A DNA stretch of 64,000 nucleotides. It comes from Spirosoma arboris. GTDB taxonomy: Bacteria > Bacteroidota > Bacteroidia > Cytophagales > Spirosomataceae. Below the pieces are notes generated by a model. The model did not search any database. It was not told where the DNA came from and saw only the letters and a program-made list of their open reading frames with translations. A program made the translations under genes and the position numbers. The stretch covers positions 434,001-498,000 of the forward strand of contig NZ_WPIN01000005.1 in the NCBI RefSeq assembly GCF_009754945.1. Direction: 5' to 3'. Positions 50,977-60,082 of this stretch are shown here, piece by piece. Each line of letters opens with the position of its first letter. The stretch's first letter is position 1.

Positions 50977-51792
50977 TTGGCCTACACGAAACAGTTATAC
51001 ACCGTGTCCCATAAGCCATACTCTGCTTACACCGTTGAGGAGCTCGCCCTTGATGACTTGTTTGTGCGTTGGGTACAACATCCCAACGACGACGAGGTAG
51101 AGGCTTATTGGCAAAACTGGCTTTCGCAAAACCCAGATTGTAGCGAAACGGTCGAATCGGCCCGTAGACTGATTCAGGAAGCTAGCCAGCCAAGGCTACC
51201 AGCATTATCGACCGACGAAATTTCGTCGGTGTGGGGGCGAATTCGCGAATCGCTCCAAACAATGGAAGACCTCCGCCCGCTTCAACCCGATGTACGGGCT
51301 GTTATTGGCTGGTGGTACTTTATTAGAACAGTAGCTGCCCTGATGGGTGTCATGCTCCTGATTGGCTGGGCACTCTGGATGCAGTATGGCCCTAATCAGT
51401 GTGTGTCAACAATAAGTACTCCGGCTAACCAAACCCGGCTGATCCGATTACCCGATAACTCAACCATGACGCTGCAACCCAACAGCTCTGTACGGTATGC
51501 ACGCCAATGGGATGACGAAACACCAAGGGCAGTCTGGCTAACAGGTGAAGCTGACTTTTCGGTTACACACCGGAATGACACATCATCAGCCCGTTTATTC
51601 CGGGTCCATGTAGACGGCTTTACGATAGAAGCCGTGGGTACCATTTTTCGAGTACGGCAACGCCCAAAAGGAACTTACGTAGCCCTGACTTCAGGGAATG
51701 TAAACTTACTTCTAAAACAACAACAGCCTATTCGGCTTCAACCTGGCGATTCGATTCAGATAATCGCAGGTTTAGCTAAGTCTTTACCTTAA
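50977..51792 (+). CDS. FecR-family anti-sigma factor-like protein, no ECF sigma partner
   Basis: 271 aa. An N-terminal cytoplasmic part resembling FecR (DDLFVRWVQHPNDDEVEAYWQNWL near residue 26), one membrane helix (about 113-136), then the FecR periplasmic domain (LPDNSTMTLQPNSSVRY, VWLTGEADFSVTH, FRVHVDGFTIEAVGTIFRV). FecR proteins gate an ECF sigma factor in response to a TonB receptor. The only usual start is TTG at 50977. No sigma gene lies in the window upstream; the next gene, 25 bases later, is susC. Confidence 0.88.
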   Translation: MAYTKQLYTVSHKPYSAYTVEELALDDLFVRWVQHPNDDEVEAYWQNWLSQNPDCSETVESARRLIQEASQPRLPALSTDEISSVWGRIRESLQTMEDLRPLQPDVRAVIGWWYFIRTVAALMGVMLLIGWALWMQYGPNQCVSTISTPANQTRLIRLPDNSTMTLQPNSSVRYARQWDDETPRAVWLTGEADFSVTHRNDTSSARLFRVHVDGFTIEAVGTIFRVRQRPKGTYVALTSGNVNLLLKQQQPIRLQPGDSIQIIAGLAKSLP

Positions 51793-51817
51793 CAATTAAC
51801 TCTTACTTGAACCTACA

Positions 51818-54800
51818 ATGCAGACAATTACCCAACCGCCACGGCGAGCGTGGCTTCCTTTGCTTGGACTAACGGCGCTCACGCTTGTTAGCCAACCGGC
51901 GTTCAGCGCGCCACCTACCCATCGACCACTTGTAGAAAACCCGGCGCAGGAGCGCATTATTACGGGTAAAGTAGTATCGGTCGACGATAACAATGCCCTT
52001 CCGGGTGTAAACGTAGCGGTGAAGGGCAGCTCACGTGGTACCACTACCGATGCTGATGGTGCCTACAAAATTGCCATACCGAACGGACAGGCCGTATTGG
52101 TATTCTCGTCGGTCGGTTTCAGGGCCGAAGAAATTACGGTAGGTAATAAATCAACCGTTGATGTTCGACTGAACTCCGACGACAAAACTCTGAATGAAGT
52201 AGTCGTTGTTGGTTATGGTACGCAGAAAAAGAGCCAGTTAACTGGTGCTATCTCATCGGTAAGCGCAAAGCAAATCACCGAGATGCCAATTACTAACATA
52301 GGCCAGGCACTACAAGGCCGGGTAGCTGGAGTCGACGTGGCTCAATCAGGGAGTAAGCCTGGTACAACGCCGAAAATTCTGATTCGGGGCCGTCGTTCGT
52401 TTAACGCGAGTAACAACCCGCTCTATGTGGTCGATGGTATTCCACTGACGGGCGATCGGAACGAACTGTCAGCAAGCCGCCCCTTTGATTTTGTCTCTGG
52501 TGGTTATGAGGACTTTAACCCAAATGATGTCGCTTCGACAGAGATTTTGAAAGATGCTACATCGACCGCTATTTACGGAGCACGGGGCGCCAATGGTGTT
52601 GTGTTAATTACAACCAAACGAGGAGCGCCTAAAGGCAAAACCGTAATCAGCTACGATAACTACGTTGGCTTTACCAATGCTTTAGACAAAATTCACTTGT
52701 ATGATGGCGCTGGATATGCTGAGTTAAAGCGGGAGTCGCGCCGGACAGTTGGCACCTACAAGGATGCAAATGGTAATCTTGTCCCTACAGGTACTGTTGA
52801 TGCCTATGCTGACTCTAAATTGTTTGAAGCGGTTGAATTAGATGGTATTGCGAACAACCGTACGACCGATTATCAATCCATGATGATTCGGCAGGGTTTC
52901 CAGCAGAACCACTCCATTGGGGTTCAGGGTGGCAATGAAAAAACACAATTTTATATTTCAGGTGCCTACTTTCAGGACAAAGGCATTATTCCGGGCTTAG
53001 ATTATACACGTACATCGCTTCGGGTTAATATCGATCACCAGATCAATAAAGTACTTAAAGTCGGTATTTCATCGAATTTGGTCTATAGCATTCGGAATGG
53101 TGCTAACCGAAATCCATACGGGTACACGCTGAGTCAAAACCCGCTGGCCAAAGCCTTTGATGATAACGGGAATATGATCTTTTCGCAAACGAGTGATGCG
53201 TTACTGACGAATCCTCAGGCCGAGCTTGTGCCAGGTGCTCAAGTTGATGAGACCAAAAAGTACCGCATTTTTAATGCAATCTATGCAGAGGCTAACATTA
53301 TCGACGGGCTGAAATACCGCGTTAACTTCGGTCCTGACTTTACCTCACAACGGGCAGGGCGCTTTGAAGGAGGTCTAACAAACGATATCAAAGGAGGAAG
53401 TCCTGTGGCTTCGTCCAACACTCAATTTGGTTTTAACTACGTACTTGAAAACATCTTAACGTATAATAAGACGTTTGGTCTGCATACGCTGGGTGTTACG
53501 GCTCTGCAATCCATTCAACGGGATAACTTTGAAATCAATAGCATTTCGGTGAAGGGTGTTCCGGTTGAAACACAATCATTTTATAACGAAGGAAATGCCA
53601 GTTCTGTATTGGGTGTAGGCAGCGGGCTTACCCAGTGGACGATTAATTCGTATATGGCTCGTGTCAATTATGCATACAATGATAAGTATTTGCTGACAGC
53701 AACTATCCGTCGTGATGGATCGAGCCGATTCGGTGAAAACACCAAATACGGTAATTTCCCTGGTCTGGCTTTAGCCTGGAACATGAGCAGTGAAGAATTC
53801 CTGAAAAACGTGACCTGGCTCGACCAACTCAAACTACGGGTAAGCTATGGCCAAACAGGTAACCAGGGGGTTTCGCCTTACCAAACACAGGGCTTAGTAA
53901 GTCGCACACCTTATGCCTGGAATGCTGTACCAGCATATGGATATCGGCCTAATACCATCGGTAACCCTGATTTGAAATGGGAAACCTCTACAACCAAAAA
54001 CGTTGGGGTCGATTTCTCCTTCTGGCGCGGTCGGGTAGCTGGATCGCTGGAAGTGTATCAAACCAATACTACCAACCTGCTACTATCCGATTACCTGCCA
54101 ACATCAACGGGTTTCAACGCTGTTACACGTAACGTAGGTGAAACCCGCAACCGAGGAATAGAAATAGGTTTATCGACGGTAAACATAAATAGCAAAAGTG
54201 GTTTTAAATGGTCAACGGATTTCACATTCTATAAAAACACAGAAGCTATTCTGTCATTGTACAATGGTAAAATAGATGATACAGGAAACCGCTGGTTCAT
54301 TGGCCAACCACTTAACTCCTTCTTTGATTATAAGAAGTTAGGTATCTGGCAAACCAGTGAAGCGGATGTTGCTAAGTCATTTGGCTTTACTCCTGGACAA
54401 GTTAAGTTACAGGATACTGACGGTGATGGAAAAATCACGGCGAATGACCGGGTAATTCTGGGTAACGATATTCCCAAATGGCAGGGTGGTATCACCAACC
54501 GATTCAGCTATAAAGGATTTGATCTTTCGTTCTTTATTTTCGCCCGGATCGGACAGACCATTGTCAGCAAGTTCCATCAGAACAACCTCACCTTACAAGG
54601 TCGGTACAATCAGATCGTTGTCGATTACTGGACACCTAATAACCCAACAAACGCATTCCCACGGCCCAACTTTAACCAAGAGTTTCCAATCTATAACACG
54701 TCGTTTATCTATTTCGACGGTTCGTTCGTGAAAGTGCGGAACATCAACTTTGGTTATACCTTCCCAGCTTCTATTACACAAAAGTTGCGCTTACAATCCC

Positions 54801-54955
54801 TGCGTTTATTCACCAGCATCCAGCAGCCATTTATTTTCTCGAGCTATCGCACGAAATACAATGGTATTGACCCCGAATCGTCGGACGGTAACGTAAACAG
54901 CGATGTTACACCTGCCACTCGGGTAACCACCTTTGGTCTGAATGTCAAGTTCTAA
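51818..54955 (+). CDS. SusC/RagA-family TonB-dependent outer-membrane transporter
   Basis: 1045 aa with a signal peptide (about 30 residues). A CarboxypepD-like domain (ITGKVVSVDDNNALPGVNVAVKG) precedes the plug, which carries the TonB-box-like NEVVVVGYG, the SusC motif YVVDGIPLTGD and the plug hallmark ILKDATSTAIYGARGANGVVLITTKRG. A 22-strand barrel follows. Imports glycans or glycosides with the SusD partner immediately downstream. The substrate is unknown. Confidence 0.97.
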   Translation: MQTITQPPRRAWLPLLGLTALTLVSQPAFSAPPTHRPLVENPAQERIITGKVVSVDDNNALPGVNVAVKGSSRGTTTDADGAYKIAIPNGQAVLVFSSVGFRAEEITVGNKSTVDVRLNSDDKTLNEVVVVGYGTQKKSQLTGAISSVSAKQITEMPITNIGQALQGRVAGVDVAQSGSKPGTTPKILIRGRRSFNASNNPLYVVDGIPLTGDRNELSASRPFDFVSGGYEDFNPNDVASTEILKDATSTAIYGARGANGVVLITTKRGAPKGKTVISYDNYVGFTNALDKIHLYDGAGYAELKRESRRTVGTYKDANGNLVPTGTVDAYADSKLFEAVELDGIANNRTTDYQSMMIRQGFQQNHSIGVQGGNEKTQFYISGAYFQDKGIIPGLDYTRTSLRVNIDHQINKVLKVGISSNLVYSIRNGANRNPYGYTLSQNPLAKAFDDNGNMIFSQTSDALLTNPQAELVPGAQVDETKKYRIFNAIYAEANIIDGLKYRVNFGPDFTSQRAGRFEGGLTNDIKGGSPVASSNTQFGFNYVLENILTYNKTFGLHTLGVTALQSIQRDNFEINSISVKGVPVETQSFYNEGNASSVLGVGSGLTQWTINSYMARVNYAYNDKYLLTATIRRDGSSRFGENTKYGNFPGLALAWNMSSEEFLKNVTWLDQLKLRVSYGQTGNQGVSPYQTQGLVSRTPYAWNAVPAYGYRPNTIGNPDLKWETSTTKNVGVDFSFWRGRVAGSLEVYQTNTTNLLLSDYLPTSTGFNAVTRNVGETRNRGIEIGLSTVNINSKSGFKWSTDFTFYKNTEAILSLYNGKIDDTGNRWFIGQPLNSFFDYKKLGIWQTSEADVAKSFGFTPGQVKLQDTDGDGKITANDRVILGNDIPKWQGGITNRFSYKGFDLSFFIFARIGQTIVSKFHQNNLTLQGRYNQIVVDYWTPNNPTNAFPRPNFNQEFPIYNTSFIYFDGSFVKVRNINFGYTFPASITQKLRLQSLRLFTSIQQPFIFSSYRTKYNGIDPESSDGNVNSDVTPATRVTTFGLNVKF

Positions 54956-54988
54956 AACAGGCGTTTGCGCCATTTAACATCTAAAAAA

Positions 54989-56692
54989 ATGAAGTATAAA
55001 TTATCCATAAAATCACTAAGAGTACTAGGAGTTACGGCTCTTATGCTCATGGGTCAGTCGTGTAAAGACACACTGAATGAAGTCGTCGTTTCGAACATTA
55101 GTAGCGATTATCTTAGCACGCCCGCAGGTTTCCAGGCAGCTATTAACTCCGCTTATTCGTCAATACGAACCTTTTACGGCCAGGAACGTGGGCTGACCAT
55201 GACCGAATATGGTACTGACCTTTACCAGACGGGTGCCGACGGCAGTTATAAAGGGTTTCACTTTTATGACTCTCAATTAATTGGTACTGTTGATATTATC
55301 CAACAAGTTTGGGAGGAACTCTACAAAGGGATCAACACCTGTAATGCGGTCATAGGAAGAGCGGCAACTGTAGCTAACACAACGGATGCTATCAAAAAAC
55401 AACGCGTGGCCGAAGCTAAATTCTTAAGGGCTCACTATTACTTCATTTTGCTCCAGCAATTTGGCCCCCTCGATTTACGCCTGACCGAAACGCTGGTGCC
55501 AACGAAGACTGCAGTGCGGGCTCCAGAAGCAGATATTTACAAAGCCATCATTGCCGATTTAGAAGCGTCTTTGCCCGACTTGGAAAACAAGGCAGCATCG
55601 TCTGATTATGGACGAGCGACTAAGGCAGCTTCTGAAAGTTTGTTGGCGAAGGTGTATCTAACCAAGGCGACCTCATCGGCCAAAGCAGCTGACGATTACG
55701 CTAAAGCAGCGACCTATGCTCAAAACGTAATTGCGAACTATGGTTTCAAGTTACTGCCCGATTTTGCAAGTGTATTTGCACAAGGCGCTGGTGAGATTAG
55801 CAGCGAAGTAATTTGGTCGGTACAATACACGTCTGATCCACTGACGAATATCAATTCGGATAATACGGTGAATAGTAATGGGAACAACCTTCACTTGCTC
55901 TTTGGGATGCAATATGATGTACAGGCAGGTATGCAACGTGACATCGTTTATGATCGCCCATTTAAGCGCCTGAAGCCAACCACCTATTTATTGGAAACCG
56001 TATTTAAGGACCGAGTCAATGACTCCCGCTATAAAAAAACCTTCCGGGATACATGGCTCTGTAATACCGCCGGTGGTACGTTCACGAACGTGTTTGACAA
56101 CTCAAAAAAATCAGTTACGTTCAAAGCTGGCGACACCACCATCTACATTCCAGGTGTTGAATGGACAATGGCGCAACGCGCAGCCAAACCCTATCAGGTA
56201 TTGGTTCCCAGTTTGTACAGTAACTCTCTGTTTCCAACCTTAGTTAAATTCATGGACCCGCTTCGTCCTGATAAAACCTATGAAGCTGGTAGCCGTGATT
56301 ATTTAGTGTTCCGTTTAGCCGATACCTATCTGATCTTAGCCGAAGCCCTGATCCAACAAGGAAAAGCAGCTGACGCAGCAACTGCTATCAACATGGTTCG
56401 CCGTCGGGCAGCGGTACCAGGTAAGGAAAGTGCCATGGAAATTACGGCTGATCAGGCAACTATGGATTTCCTGATGGAGGAACGTGCGCGCGAATTGCTG
56501 GGTGAGCAAACTCGTTGGCTTGACCTGAAACGTTGGGGGAATCTGGTTTCTCGGGTTAAATTATATAACCCAGATGCAGCCCCAGCGATTAAGGAAACAC
56601 ATAATCTACGACCAATTCCACAAACTCAGATTGACCGCAGCGATAAAGCCGCCAATGGTAGCCCAGGTTTCCCGCAGAATCCTGGATACTAA
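54989..56692 (+). CDS. SusD/RagB-family nutrient-binding lipoprotein
   Basis: 567 aa from the ATG at 54989, giving a lipobox (LMGQSC). All-helical SusD fold: RAHYYFILLQQFG is the family's TPR signature, and FLMEERARELLGEQTRWLDLKRWG and PIPQTQIDRS lie near the C-terminus. Surface lid of the SusC transporter upstream. A TTG start eight codons earlier was rejected. Confidence 0.97.
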   Translation: MKYKLSIKSLRVLGVTALMLMGQSCKDTLNEVVVSNISSDYLSTPAGFQAAINSAYSSIRTFYGQERGLTMTEYGTDLYQTGADGSYKGFHFYDSQLIGTVDIIQQVWEELYKGINTCNAVIGRAATVANTTDAIKKQRVAEAKFLRAHYYFILLQQFGPLDLRLTETLVPTKTAVRAPEADIYKAIIADLEASLPDLENKAASSDYGRATKAASESLLAKVYLTKATSSAKAADDYAKAATYAQNVIANYGFKLLPDFASVFAQGAGEISSEVIWSVQYTSDPLTNINSDNTVNSNGNNLHLLFGMQYDVQAGMQRDIVYDRPFKRLKPTTYLLETVFKDRVNDSRYKKTFRDTWLCNTAGGTFTNVFDNSKKSVTFKAGDTTIYIPGVEWTMAQRAAKPYQVLVPSLYSNSLFPTLVKFMDPLRPDKTYEAGSRDYLVFRLADTYLILAEALIQQGKAADAATAINMVRRRAAVPGKESAMEITADQATMDFLMEERARELLGEQTRWLDLKRWGNLVSRVKLYNPDAAPAIKETHNLRPIPQTQIDRSDKAANGSPGFPQNPGY

Positions 56693-56701
56693 CGAATAAA
56701 T

Positions 56702-56753
56702 GAGCGAAAGCGAGAAAGAGCGAATTAGTTAACTGCTTTTCTCGCTTTCGCTC
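56702..56753. repeat. Inverted repeat in the susD-isomerase gap
   Basis: A perfect 16-bp stem GAGCGAAAGCGAGAAA (56702-56717) / 56738-56753, extended by AAATGA/TCATTT-like flanks. No T tract. It may separate the transport pair from the enzyme genes downstream. The word GAGCGAA also occurs in the repeat at 35334. Confidence 0.9.
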
Positions 56754-56876
56754 TTCATTTCAGTAGAACTAAGTCTATTTACACTTATTTTGCCAGTTAT
56801 TAAACTGTAACTCATTCGTTTCACCATCAGTATTCAGGCACACTAGTCTATACTGATTATCCCTCCCCTCCTACTT

Positions 56877-57803
56877 ATGCAAGAGACTGTAAACAGACGA
56901 CAGTTTCTCACCACGGCTGGTTTATCAGCTTTGGCACTCACTGCTGCAACGAACCAGTTATTTGCCCGAACCAGCAAACCGTCCGGCCTGAAAATTGCCT
57001 ACTCAGCCATTACGTGGGGCGGAAACGATGCACAGGCAATCACAGATCTGGCTTCTCTCGGTTATCATGGTATTCAGCTTCGCGCCAATGCGTTTGGACC
57101 CTATAAAGCCAAGCCCTCTGAATTGAAAGCCTTACTTGATCAGAACCACCTGGCTCTGGCTATGTTTTCGAGTGGAAATGTGGAAATTGACCCAGCTAAA
57201 GAACAGAGTACCATTGATATGCACGTAGCCCACGCAAGTTTTGTGAAAGCACTTGGTGGGTCGGCCATTCAGTTAACGAACTCAGCGCGGCCTAAAGATC
57301 GACTTCCAACGACCGAAGAGTTGAAACGACTGGCGTTTGTTATGAACGAAATCGGTAAGCAAACTGCCGACTTGGGTATTCAGGCTACCTATCACAATCA
57401 TATGAGTCAACTCGGCGAAACCCCTGAAGAAGTAGAGATAATTGTGCAGGCCATGAATCCCAAGTACATGAAATTAGAGCTTGACATTGCTCACTATAAA
57501 CAAGGTGGTGGGCAACCCGAAAAGGCTGTCAAGCAATACAAAGACATTATTTACGCACTTCACCTGAAAGACACAATGTCGCCCCTCCCCGAAAAACCTG
57601 GTGATCCCAAAGCATACAAATTTGTGGAACTGGGACGGGGAAATGTAAATGTTCCGGCGGTATTCAAAGCCTTAGATGAGATTAAATTCAGCGGTTGGGG
57701 AATTGTTGAGTTAGATGGTGTACCCGAAAAAGACAAAACGCCCATTCAGTGCGCTCAGATCAATAAAGACTATATTACTAAAACGCTCCACGTTCAATTG
57801 TGA
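56877..57803 (+). CDS. TIM-barrel sugar phosphate isomerase/epimerase-like, probably Tat-exported
   Basis: 308 aa. N-terminal NRRQFLTTAGLSALALTA resembles a twin-arginine signal, so the enzyme is probably periplasmic. The AP_endonuc_2 / xylose-isomerase-like TIM barrel shows SLGYHGIQLRANAFG, TYHNHMSQLGE, KLELDIAHYKQGG (metal ligands D and H) and GIVELDGVPE. This fold isomerises or epimerises sugars, and relatives cleave 3-keto-glycosides. Start at ATG 56877. Part of the enzyme trio of the locus. Confidence 0.85.
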   Translation: MQETVNRRQFLTTAGLSALALTAATNQLFARTSKPSGLKIAYSAITWGGNDAQAITDLASLGYHGIQLRANAFGPYKAKPSELKALLDQNHLALAMFSSGNVEIDPAKEQSTIDMHVAHASFVKALGGSAIQLTNSARPKDRLPTTEELKRLAFVMNEIGKQTADLGIQATYHNHMSQLGETPEEVEIIVQAMNPKYMKLELDIAHYKQGGGQPEKAVKQYKDIIYALHLKDTMSPLPEKPGDPKAYKFVELGRGNVNVPAVFKALDEIKFSGWGIVELDGVPEKDKTPIQCAQINKDYITKTLHVQL

Positions 57804-57856
57804 AATTGACTAGATGGAAACGGAGTTCTGTTTTCGTTTTTCCACGTATTAACACT

Positions 57857-58600
57857 ATGAAACAACTAATCTTATCCGGCTTTCTGGCACTGAGTTTACT
57901 TGCGGCCAAAGGCCAACAAGCTCCCAATACACTAACAGCACAGGAGAAAAAAGACGGCTGGAAATTGCTCTTTGATGGCAAAACCACTAACGGTTGGCGT
58001 GGTGCTTACAAAGACAAATTCCCCGAAAAAGGCTGGGAAGTTACCGATGGCATGCTGACGATCCAACAATCGAACGGCTCTGAATCGGAAAGCTTCGGCG
58101 ATATTGTTACCACTAGCGAATACACTGATTTTGACCTTGTCTTTGATTTCAAATTAACTGAAGGCGCCAATAGTGGTGTCAAATATTTTGTGGCCGAACA
58201 AAGCCCAAAACCAAAAGGATCAGCATTTGGCCTTGAGTTTCAGGTATTGGATGACGACAAGCATCCCGATGCGAAACTGGGTCGCAATGGCAACCGTACG
58301 GTTGGTTCTCTGTATGATTTAATTCCAGCAACTGGCAAGCAAGCCAAACCAATTGGTGAGTGGAATACAGGACGCGTTATTTCGAAAGGTAAACACGTTG
58401 AACACTGGTTAAACGGGAAAAAAGTAGTCGAGTACGAACGAGGCAGCGAGCAATTCCGCGAATTGGTTGCTATGAGCAAATATAAAGCCCCCGAATATAA
58501 CGCCAATGGGCGTTTTGGTGAAGCGCCTAAAGGTCATATTCTACTTCAGGATCATGGTAATCGGGTATACTTCCGAAATATGAAGATCAAAACACTTTAA
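57857..58600 (+). CDS. DUF1080 (3-keto-disaccharide hydrolase) protein
   Basis: 247 aa from the ATG at 57857 with a signal peptide (LSLLAAKGQ). DUF1080/PF06439, a concanavalin-like beta-sandwich: KDGWKLLFDGKTTNGWRG, FGDIVTTSEYTDFDLVFDFKL, GANSGVKYF, GLEFQVLDDD, GNRTVGSLYDLI, and FRNMKIKTL at the end. The Pfam domain is named for hydrolysis of 3-keto-glycosides. It lies between the isomerase and the Gfo/Idh oxidoreductase, which fits that chemistry. Confidence 0.9.
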   Translation: MKQLILSGFLALSLLAAKGQQAPNTLTAQEKKDGWKLLFDGKTTNGWRGAYKDKFPEKGWEVTDGMLTIQQSNGSESESFGDIVTTSEYTDFDLVFDFKLTEGANSGVKYFVAEQSPKPKGSAFGLEFQVLDDDKHPDAKLGRNGNRTVGSLYDLIPATGKQAKPIGEWNTGRVISKGKHVEHWLNGKKVVEYERGSEQFRELVAMSKYKAPEYNANGRFGEAPKGHILLQDHGNRVYFRNMKIKTL

Positions 58601-58674
58601 AAGGCTTTACGTGCTACAGCCAATAGTCTTTCTATCATCGTTTATCGTATCTTTTTTTAAACACATTAAATTTT

Positions 58675-60015
58675 ATGGAAAATCGGCGTGAGTTTATAAA
58701 AAAATCGGCAGGGGCCGCCGTCGGCTTAGCAGGACTGGGGATGAGTTTCTCAGCCAGCAGTTACGCCCGTATACTAGGGTCGAACGACCGCGTTCGGGTC
58801 GGCATCATCGGTTTTTCCGACCGCTTCCGGCAGTCGCTGGCACCTGCGTTTGCGGAACATGCCAAAGCCCAGAATTTTGCTTTTGTGGGCGTTTCCGACC
58901 TTTGGAATCGGCGTCGTGACGAAGCTGAAGAATATTTAAAAGGAAAAGGTTTGAACGATAGTACATTTTTCAAAGCTCGTAATAACGACGAACTCCTCGA
59001 CCGCAAAGATGTCGACGCTGTAATTATTAGCACGGCCGACTTCCAGCATGCACTCCACTGCACTGCCGCCGTTGAATCGGGCCGGGATGTGTATTGCGAA
59101 AAGCCCTTCGCCGAAGCTTTGGATGACGCTCGCAGAGCCGTTAAGGCCGTCGAAAGTTCAAAGAAAATTGTGCAGGTTGGCTCGCAACGCCGGTCAGCAC
59201 CGAACTACCATGCGGCCAATGACTTTATCAGATCGGGTAAGTTTGGCGACATTACGATGGTCGAAATGACCTGGAATGTCAATCAGCCGGGTCGCTGGCG
59301 CCGGCCTAAGTTGGTGTCGGAAATTCGCAAAGAAGATACCGACTGGGATCGCTACCAACTTAACCGTCCCAAAACTGCATGGGACCCACGCAAATACTTG
59401 GAATTCCGGTTGTTTTACCCTTACTCATCAGGTATTCCTGGTCAATGGATGTCCCACCAAATTGATACAGTACACTGGTTCAGTGGCTTAGATCATCCAC
59501 GTAGCGTAGTTGCCAATGGTGGTGTCTATAGTTGGAAAGATGGTCGTGTCAATGCTGACACCTTTACAGCCGTGTTCGATTACGGCCCGGACAACGATAA
59601 AACTAAGGGCTTTCAGGTGTTATATTCCTCGCGGATGAACAACGAAGCTGGCGGTGTAAAAGAATACTACTTCTCGAATGGCGGCATGATTAACCTCGAC
59701 ACGAACAAGATTTCGCCCGAAGGAGGTCTGGAAGCGAAATATGCCAAAGACATGAATATGCAGGCGAATCTTCTGCCCACCATGTCACTTGGAGAAGCCG
59801 CTAAAATGGAAACTTCCGCCAACACCGGTGGCGATCCAATGACTTCGCTACATATGCTGAACTGGATGGAGTGTGTGCGTAGCCGTAAAGAACCAAATGC
59901 ACCTGCCCGCGTAGGATTCAATCACTCAGTTGCTAACATCATGGCCACAATGGCTCTGCATACCGGCAAACGTGTAACCTGGGATTCGACCAAACAAGAT
60001 GTAGTTGTTAGTTAG
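58675..60015 (+). CDS. Gfo/Idh/MocA-family oxidoreductase with Tat signal
   Basis: 446 aa. N-terminal NRREFIKKSAGAAVGLAGLGM is a twin-arginine signal, implying export with bound NAD(P). The Rossmann domain shows VRVGIIGFSDRFRQS, AVIISTADFQHA and the family's YCEKPFAEAL. A C-terminal GFO_IDH_MocA-C2-type beta sheet follows. With DUF1080 and the isomerase it could oxidise a glycoside at C3. No other dehydrogenase is present in the locus. Confidence 0.9.
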   Translation: MENRREFIKKSAGAAVGLAGLGMSFSASSYARILGSNDRVRVGIIGFSDRFRQSLAPAFAEHAKAQNFAFVGVSDLWNRRRDEAEEYLKGKGLNDSTFFKARNNDELLDRKDVDAVIISTADFQHALHCTAAVESGRDVYCEKPFAEALDDARRAVKAVESSKKIVQVGSQRRSAPNYHAANDFIRSGKFGDITMVEMTWNVNQPGRWRRPKLVSEIRKEDTDWDRYQLNRPKTAWDPRKYLEFRLFYPYSSGIPGQWMSHQIDTVHWFSGLDHPRSVVANGGVYSWKDGRVNADTFTAVFDYGPDNDKTKGFQVLYSSRMNNEAGGVKEYYFSNGGMINLDTNKISPEGGLEAKYAKDMNMQANLLPTMSLGEAAKMETSANTGGDPMTSLHMLNWMECVRSRKEPNAPARVGFNHSVANIMATMALHTGKRVTWDSTKQDVVVS

Positions 60016-60022
60016 TGTTTAG

Positions 60023-60082
60023 TGAATTGGGTGGAGTAAGTGGAATGGTAGTAAACCTGCTTCACTTACTCCACCCAATTCA
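60023..60082. repeat. Perfect 20-bp inverted repeat, GTGGAGTAAGTG type
   Basis: 60023-60042 and 60063-60082 are exact reverse complements, loop 20 bases, between convergent genes. GTGGAGTAAGTG inside the arm is identical to the element at 38344, 21.7 kb away. Confidence 0.93.
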
